This document shows positions 58,340-64,000 of a stretch of DNA of 64,000 nt, piece by piece. Both the position numbers and the translations under genes were made by a program. The stretch lies in contig NC_079480.1 in assembly GCF_026230105.1 (NCBI RefSeq), positions 29,864,488-29,928,487 on the forward strand, given 5' to 3'. How positions within the stretch are numbered: position 1 is the stretch's first letter; the number at the start of each line of letters is the position of its first letter. The notes under the pieces are model-generated. The model was not told where the DNA came from and did no database searches. It saw nothing but the letters and a program-made list of their open reading frames with translations. Source of the stretch: Diorhabda sublineata (taxonomy: Eukaryota > Arthropoda > Insecta > Coleoptera > Chrysomelidae).

Positions 58340-59320
58340 TTCAGTTTTTTACAGATACTTGAAACATTCACCTTGGCCAAATAATGGAATCAAATCGCAA
58401 ACATTTTCTCTGACCTGAGACGTGGAGTAAACCAACAGCAGTGTGCCAAATCTCACTTCGACTTTTGGTTATGAAACACCACCAACCGTGTAATACTAGT
58501 TTTTCGAATTCCATCGTTGTTGCACTTCGCTATAGGATGAATTTTGTGAAGTTTACTCAGAATTAGCAGTTAGCGAGCAAACTTTAATGCTGTGCGTAAA
58601 CTGATGTTGCAAGATCATCATGTAAGACTGAGGCATACTTAGGCATTAATTCCACTCGCATACATTCAATATTGCAGGAACAGTTGGGTATCAAAAAAAC
58701 TTATTCGAGTTGAATACTTCAACTTCAAAAGACGTCTATAAGATCATGACAGGCAACGAATCATGAATCTATGCATATGATCCCGAAAGTATCAACAATC
58801 GACTGTAGGAGTTTTTCAAAACGAGCCGAATCCAACAAAAGCACTTCGAAGCAAATTTTCGCCTGTTTTTTCGAAATATCTGAACATGTCGCCACCATTC
58901 CATTAGAGCAAAGTATAAATGTCACTTATAATTTGTACACCAACATTTGTTTGCCTGAAGGGTTCAAAAAAAAAAGGGAGACAAATCTTAGAATACGACA
59001 ACGCGAGCACTTACACATCACAAAAACATTTCTAAACACCAAAACATCCGCAATAGATCCCTTGTTTGGCAACCAATGCTTTTTCTTATTCCCGCAAATA
59101 AAAAATAAATTGCGAGGTCAATTTCTTCTTACACCTATGGAAGCACCTCAATCAGCTTGGAGAAATGCAAAAAAAATTTTTTTAACTCAAAACTCAAGTA
59201 GCAATCCTCTTATAGCGAAAATATTGACCACATACCTGTACCATACATTGGGAAAATAATAAGACTGTCAGCTAATCTGCTTCTCAAAGTGACTTTTGAG
59301 AAGTTGAATCATTAAAGGTG
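58340..59320 (+). pseudogene. Mariner transposase pseudogene (plus strand)
   Basis: Across frames the plus strand gives LGIKKTYS-like and MTGNESWIxAYDPES blocks near 58690-58790. In the open frame 58771-59259, SNKSTSKQIFACFFEISEHV, then ATIPLEQSINV and NICLPEGF follow, and later CFFLFPQIKNKLRGQFLLTP and PQSAWRNAKKIF. This order matches classical insect mariners (DESW-x-YAYDPE, then ACFF-x-x-x-GHVATVPLE, then FFLFP-x-x-K-x-x-x-RG). The block that should hold the second and third catalytic Asp (NASSHTS to SPDLAP) is garbled. It is dead despite the long open frame. Confidence 0.85.
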
Positions 59321-59957
59321 TTTCTTCATGCTGTATGTAAAATCCGCTTTTCTTTTGGAAATAGTTTGGATCCACACATATTTTCGTTAATTGAAGTTAG
59401 TCTGCTGATATTATCCCAAAAGTATTGAAACTTAGTATGATGTTAAAATACATCAAGGTCTGCAGGATCAGCACAATAGGAAATAATGAGACTACTATTG
59501 TTGATCCATTGTACCTTATTCACAGCATATTGTTCTTAAAAAAAGGAAATCGTGAGTTTCCAATTTTTTTCTGTAATTTGCACTGTAATGTGACTTTATC
59601 TATGAATTCAACTAAGGATCAATTGTCTTATTACAGCATTGAATTCATTCCGTAACATACAAACTATGTATGAAGAACGAGAAATTCTAATCAAATTTTC
59701 ATATTCATGAATCCAGTTGAAATAAATAATGGTCAGTCCAAGATGACACTCCAAAGCCATGGAAAACACAAAATAAATGTATAACTAGTATCCCAAAGAG
59801 AATTCCAAAAAAATAAGCTCCTGTATTTTTCATGACTTCATTCTAAAAATTCTATTTTAATTTTGAAATAGTCATTTATCCAGTGTCCATTCAAATATAT
59901 GATATCAGTTATATTATATGATAGCAGTTATGTTTGGTATCGCCCCTGCCGTAAAGT

Positions 59958-60335
59958 TTACAAAAATTCTTTCTTCTGTAGTTGAGATAATTTCAGGAAT
60001 ATTTCAGAATGCAAGTTAAACTCCTCGTAATTCATTAGAGAAAATAGTTCTTTAGATTCTGTGCTAGCATGATTTTCTATTTCTTCTTCTCTGTATCTTT
60101 TGGCACATTCATTCACATTTTCCACCGTTTCTAGTTCCTTTCGAATATTCTGTACCCATATTTTTGCGACATATACTAAAGATTCTTGGTTTCAGGTGTC
60201 TCATTTTTAATTAATTCCCTGCAGCTACTGATAACACAATGTTTTCATTAGGTAATATTTCTTGTAGATAGAGCCCAATTCTAGCGTATTCAACGTTGTT
60301 TCCAAAAGACATGTTATACTGCTGCCAAAAATTTT
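59958..60335 (-). pseudogene. Broken coding trace, unclassified
   Basis: The minus strand from 60320 reads MSFGNNVEYARIGLYLQEIL, then PNENIVLSVAAGN and stop. In another frame CRELIKNETPETKNL continues, then in a third SLVYVAKIWVQNIRKELETV and ECAKRYREEEIEN run to a stop at 59958-59960. The charged, helix-rich composition looks like a real protein broken by two frameshifts. I do not recognise it. It could be a decayed host exon set or a gene carried by a repeat. Confidence 0.35.
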
Positions 60336-62310
60336 AGACAAATAGCACATATAATTTATTTTATTAGTGGAAAAATTGAAAATTAGGTATTCTTAGTAGT
60401 ATTTTCTCAATTTTATCTTCCACTGCCACATTATTCACTCCTTTATTACCACTTTCCTTCCACAACTTATTTTAAAAGCTTTATCGCTTCAATAACCACT
60501 TTCTTGCCAAATAAAATTTTTCAATTCAACCTTAGCTTCAGAAGACAAACGAATCAGCAAAATATTGGAACTAATTTCTTGAAGAAAAACCATCATAGAC
60601 ACCTTAATAGGTACATGCGAAACCTTATTTGCCTAATAACATATGCTTATTCGCCTCAAGAAGCTCTATTCATGCCAATATCATATATTTCACGAATGAT
60701 TGAGCTACATATACATCTTACTGACAGATTTTATATAACTATTCCAGAGATTTCTGTAATCTCTATTCATAATTTGTTTATAAGCAAGTTTAATACTCGG
60801 GCTTGGAATTTACTCAGAGTTTCAATTAAGAATATTCTGTGCACTAGTAGTAGCAGTAACAAATTTTTGGAATTTCATTGGATTTAGAGTTACATTTCAA
60901 TTGTTTTTTCTAATAAAGATCAAATAATCTTTTTTTTCTTGTTTCTGGAAAAATACACACTTGCAGACGCAAATTGCTTTATTTATAATAAATAACTAAA
61001 TTTATGAGAGTATTTGTTAACCAATGATCACAAGTATTTCTAGACTATCAGTCCTTATAATAATCTGATATCTGAGTTTTTAAGTTGTTCGCTCATGGGC
61101 AACTATAGTTTCGAAGTAAGTACAACAATAATGTGTTGCATTATGAGCATCCAACCAGTTTATCAGTATTTCTCTAAATCTTCGAGTTCAAATCCACAAC
61201 TGAAAAAAACTCTTTTTTTATTTTTATGCGTTTATGCAATCGGTATTTTTAGATTATTCACAAAATGAGAGTTCATATCCTTAGTATATAATCATACATA
61301 ATTCTAAAATTACAAAAATCTCTCAATTATACTTATTTCTTAATTGCACGGGTACCAAAAACAAAATAGTTTTTTCATTAAAACCGAAAACATACAAACT
61401 AAACAAATATTTTCTTTATCAACACATAGCAATTATATTAATGACTGGACGAGAGGAAAAATAATATTGGTAAATACAAACATTGCAACTGATAAGATAC
61501 TTAAGTATAAATGAAAATAATATATACACCTGAAAGTATATGTCCATATCCTAAATATTAAATTTATACACCGAGGGAAGTGAAAAATCCCAAAGCAAGT
61601 TAAAATTGAATTATAAATCAACATTCATAGCCGTGGTAATATAGGGGTCATATCACAATATCTATAATTATTAATTTATAGTCCAAGTTTGATGTGTTTT
61701 GGGATTTTTCAACTTCGATTTGAATATATGATCCTTTTTAATTCATAGCCAAGTCAGTGTCAAATTTGGACTTGATGTCGCCGTAGGGCCTGTTTATAGC
61801 GCGGCCCTCAATGTTGGAATAAATTTTGTTAATTTTGATACAATATTTTCATTTAAAATTTACAATATATAAATATAAATAATATAATATATAATAATAA
61901 ATATCACAGATACATAATTAATTAAAGTTGAAGAAATAAATAAATATGTTTTGATTTTAATATGAATAAATTTCAAAAATTTTTTCACCTAGCTTTGGTA
62001 CGCGCAAAGATATCAATTATATCATCATAATCAATTTCTTGGGGCAATTGAGCTTTAATAGACAAGAGCATTAAGTCTATCTTGACCCATAATTGCATAT
62101 ATTTTGTGAGAGCTACATCTTCCGTATTTGCTAAAGAATCTTTGAGTTAATAATGTAACCATTCGTTTATGTTTAAGGCTTAAAACAAATTGCGAAATTA
62201 TTAAGATTTAGTAATTAGTAGGTTTATTAACCATATGATTAATTTCAATAATGAAATATATAATACTTGATATTTTAAAAATTAACATTTATTGAAAAAT
62301 AAATAAAAAG
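60336..62310. other. No assignable content
   Basis: AT-rich, with one 127-codon plus frame (60504-60887) rich in Ile, Asn and Arg that lacks a recognised domain. I regard it as probably spurious. 61850-61930 is almost pure AT. Confidence 0.45.
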
Positions 62311-62319
62311 TTAAACCTA

Positions 62320-63745
62320 TATTCTATACTCTCATACGTCCCCTCATTTCTGAGTTATAGGCCTTTAAAATTGCGAAATGAGAACATATATTTAAGTGTA
62401 TTTTCTAAATGATTCAATCGGTCATCAAGAATTTTTTAAACATGATTACGTATGTCCATGTAGTGTGCCATAAAAAGACATTCTGATGAAAATTAGCATA
62501 AATTGTAATTATTTATTGAAAATACTTTAAAAATTTGTACTATATACTATCGAAGGTCATATTAGTGGCATAAGGAAAAACTTAAAAGAAAATAATATTT
62601 AATTTTCATCTAGAAGGCTACTGTCATATAAGCTACTACGTGATATTCAATTAAAAATTGCGACTTAATTTGTTAATGCCAGTTTGCTGTCAATTTTCTC
62701 AAAACCTGTCATTAATAAGTATCACATCGTATTTAAAATTTCAATATGGTAGAATTAGTGAATATGCCGACATGAATGTTGTATACTGAACGCTTTCCGG
62801 GCAGAATTATAATCAACTGTAGACTTTTTCTTAGGGTTAATCGCAGTTTACGGCATATTGGTTTGTAAATTAACTAAACTAGTTTGCATTATTTTCTATA
62901 AAATGATAGGTTAACAACGAACTATATGAACATCAGCTTTAGAGCGAAATGCATTAGATATAGTTGATGGTAATCCCACAACAAGGTTACTCAATTTAAC
63001 GTATCAACGACAACTATTCACAGGTTCCTCCAAGAGCAACTTCTTCACCCTTTTCACATCCAGAAAGTGCTTGTCTCACGATACAATTCAAACAAAATAT
63101 CATCATCGATTTAGTGTTAAGTGTTTGTCAATATTTTAGTAGGTCCATACTTGAACCTGAATAGTCAGCGGTATTTTGAATTTCTCCAAAATGATTTCCC
63201 TCCCTTGTTACGTGATATTCATCTAAAAATTCTCCGATTGTGATTCATAAACGATAGAGCCAATCCCCACTACCTATACGATGCAAAAAATCATCTTGAT
63301 AACATTTTTCCTAATAGGTGGTTTGGTCCAGGATGTTTATTTGCATGGCCACCACCCTTGAACTAAATACAAAGAACACAATGATCGATGGAATAAACTA
63401 TCATTGTGACGCTTTTTCTATCCTCCGTAAATTTCGGAAGTGTGTAGAAGTGGAAGGTGCCCACGTCGAACGTTTATTATAGTTTCTTTTCTTTATTCAT
63501 TTCAACGATCTGAAAATCTACATATCTCCTAAACCATAAATTTTATCAAGTTAAATAAAGAGAATCTTTTTGTTCAAAAATCGAGTGACAAGTACATTTT
63601 CACTATCTTTAGATTATACATTTTGTCCCTGTAAAAGTTACGGATTGTTAATTATTGGGCACGAGCCCCTGGCCTTCAGATAGTAATGTAAAATTCTTTA
63701 TTTCATCACTAACGAATTTTTTGTATTAAGTCCCGGAACACTCCG
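62320..63745 (+). mobile_element. Mariner-like element B (decayed)
   Basis: The right end reads CTTAATACAAAAAA-like sequence inverted to CGGAGTGTTCCGGGACTTAA at 63745, followed by TA. This matches the left end of element A. The left block 62335-62485 (CGTCCCCTCATTTCTGAG, then GATTACGTATGTCCATGTAG) is similar to 10887-11015 of element A. On the plus strand, FLQEQLLHPFHIQKVLV lies near 63025, PNRWFGPGCLFAWPPP near 63315 and VEVEGAHVERLL near 63445, the C-terminal order of a mariner-superfamily transposase. The left terminus is not preserved. Confidence 0.75.
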
Positions 63746-64000
63746 TATATGAATTCATCTCTTTTCATACTCCTGTACATCTTAGAAAAAAAAGTATAAT
63801 GAAAACATCACATAACATTGGATCGCTTAAGTTGAATCCGCTTACGTCTATAATCATCTATATTTTGCCTTAAAACAACGAAAACAAAACCTCCGTCTTT
63901 TTCCAACAAACCATTCAAATCAGGCAACTTAAAATCTAATAGGCAACATTTAAAAGTTAATTATGGCTTACTCACCTTGTGTATTAATAAAAATATTTTT
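63746..64000. other. Window edge, no gene seen
   Basis: A minus-strand donor-like GTGAGT lies at about 63970-63976, and a Patj exon could in principle start here. The 24 bases beyond it give no convincing Patj (L27 or PDZ1) peptide, so it is not called. Confidence 0.4.

Noticed and set aside
60504..60887. 127-codon plus frame taken as a candidate gene
   Set aside because: No domain, skewed Ile/Asn/Arg content expected of AT-rich random frames, and no splice or promoter context.
63970..64000. GTGAGT donor-like site on the minus strand at the right edge
   Set aside because: The 24 bases beyond it do not encode recognisable L27 or PDZ1 residues, and a single donor is not evidence.
1..64000. 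CRISPR arrays, tRNA or rRNA genes, bacterial-type operons
   Set aside because: No regularly spaced repeats, cloverleaf-like sequence with conserved boxes, or rRNA blocks were seen. The genes are intron-split and eukaryotic.

Overview
The window is AT-rich nuclear DNA of an insect, possibly a beetle (inference). This rests on split genes with GT-AG introns, a Patj orthologue, a (TTAGG)8 run (the canonical insect telomere motif), and many decayed insect-type transposons. There is no sign of operons, bacterial promoters or CRISPR.

The backbone is one large minus-strand gene, Patj, a scaffold of the Crumbs apical-polarity complex. Eight exons between 46082 and 4967 join in frame to give 550 codons. 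They encode a linker and three PDZ domains, which by comparison with fly Patj are PDZ2 to PDZ4. The L27 domain, PDZ1 and the C-terminal tail were not found. They either lie outside the window or are in exons I could not recognise.

The introns of Patj (4 to 9 kb each, apart from two short ones near 17 kb) are filled with transposon remains. From left to right these are: a Tc1 element (882-2193); a LINE RT remnant (2440-3440); a Penelope-like fragment (about 4640-4910); a GC-rich MITE (9041-9234); a mariner-like element A (10806-11850); a piggyBac copy (11910-14300) with the TTAGG run in its leader; LINE and HTH fragments (14.4-14.9 kb); a second piggyBac (17900-18506); a MITE (18727-18850); a LINE fragment (25140-25900); a mariner fragment (28.6-28.9 kb); a Crypton-like tyrosine-recombinase remnant (34408-35480); copy 1 of an unclassified 1.2-kb repeat (35673-36910); a LINE fragment (39.3-39.99 kb); a third piggyBac (39990-41760); and a nearly intact mariner-superfamily element with about 390-bp inverted repeats (42710-44698).

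Right of the last visible Patj exon are: a mariner fragment (46.66-47.13 kb), a fairly young LINE reverse transcriptase (47350-48390), a mariner N-terminus (48.4-48.7 kb), a LINE RNase H and tail (48750-49303), a MITE with TAA target duplications (49608-49870), copy 2 of the 1.2-kb repeat (52014-53264), and a 700-bp hAT element with a perfect 8-bp target duplication (53273-53972). A plus-strand cathepsin L-like cysteine protease gene starts at 54433. Its first two exons (to 56784) are visible. After that come a mariner pseudogene (58.4-59.3 kb), a broken unclassified coding trace (59958-60335), and mariner-like element B (about 62320-63745), which is related to element A.

Only two host genes, Patj and the cathepsin L-like protease, are supported with confidence. 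Everything else is mobile DNA or unassigned intronic and intergenic sequence.
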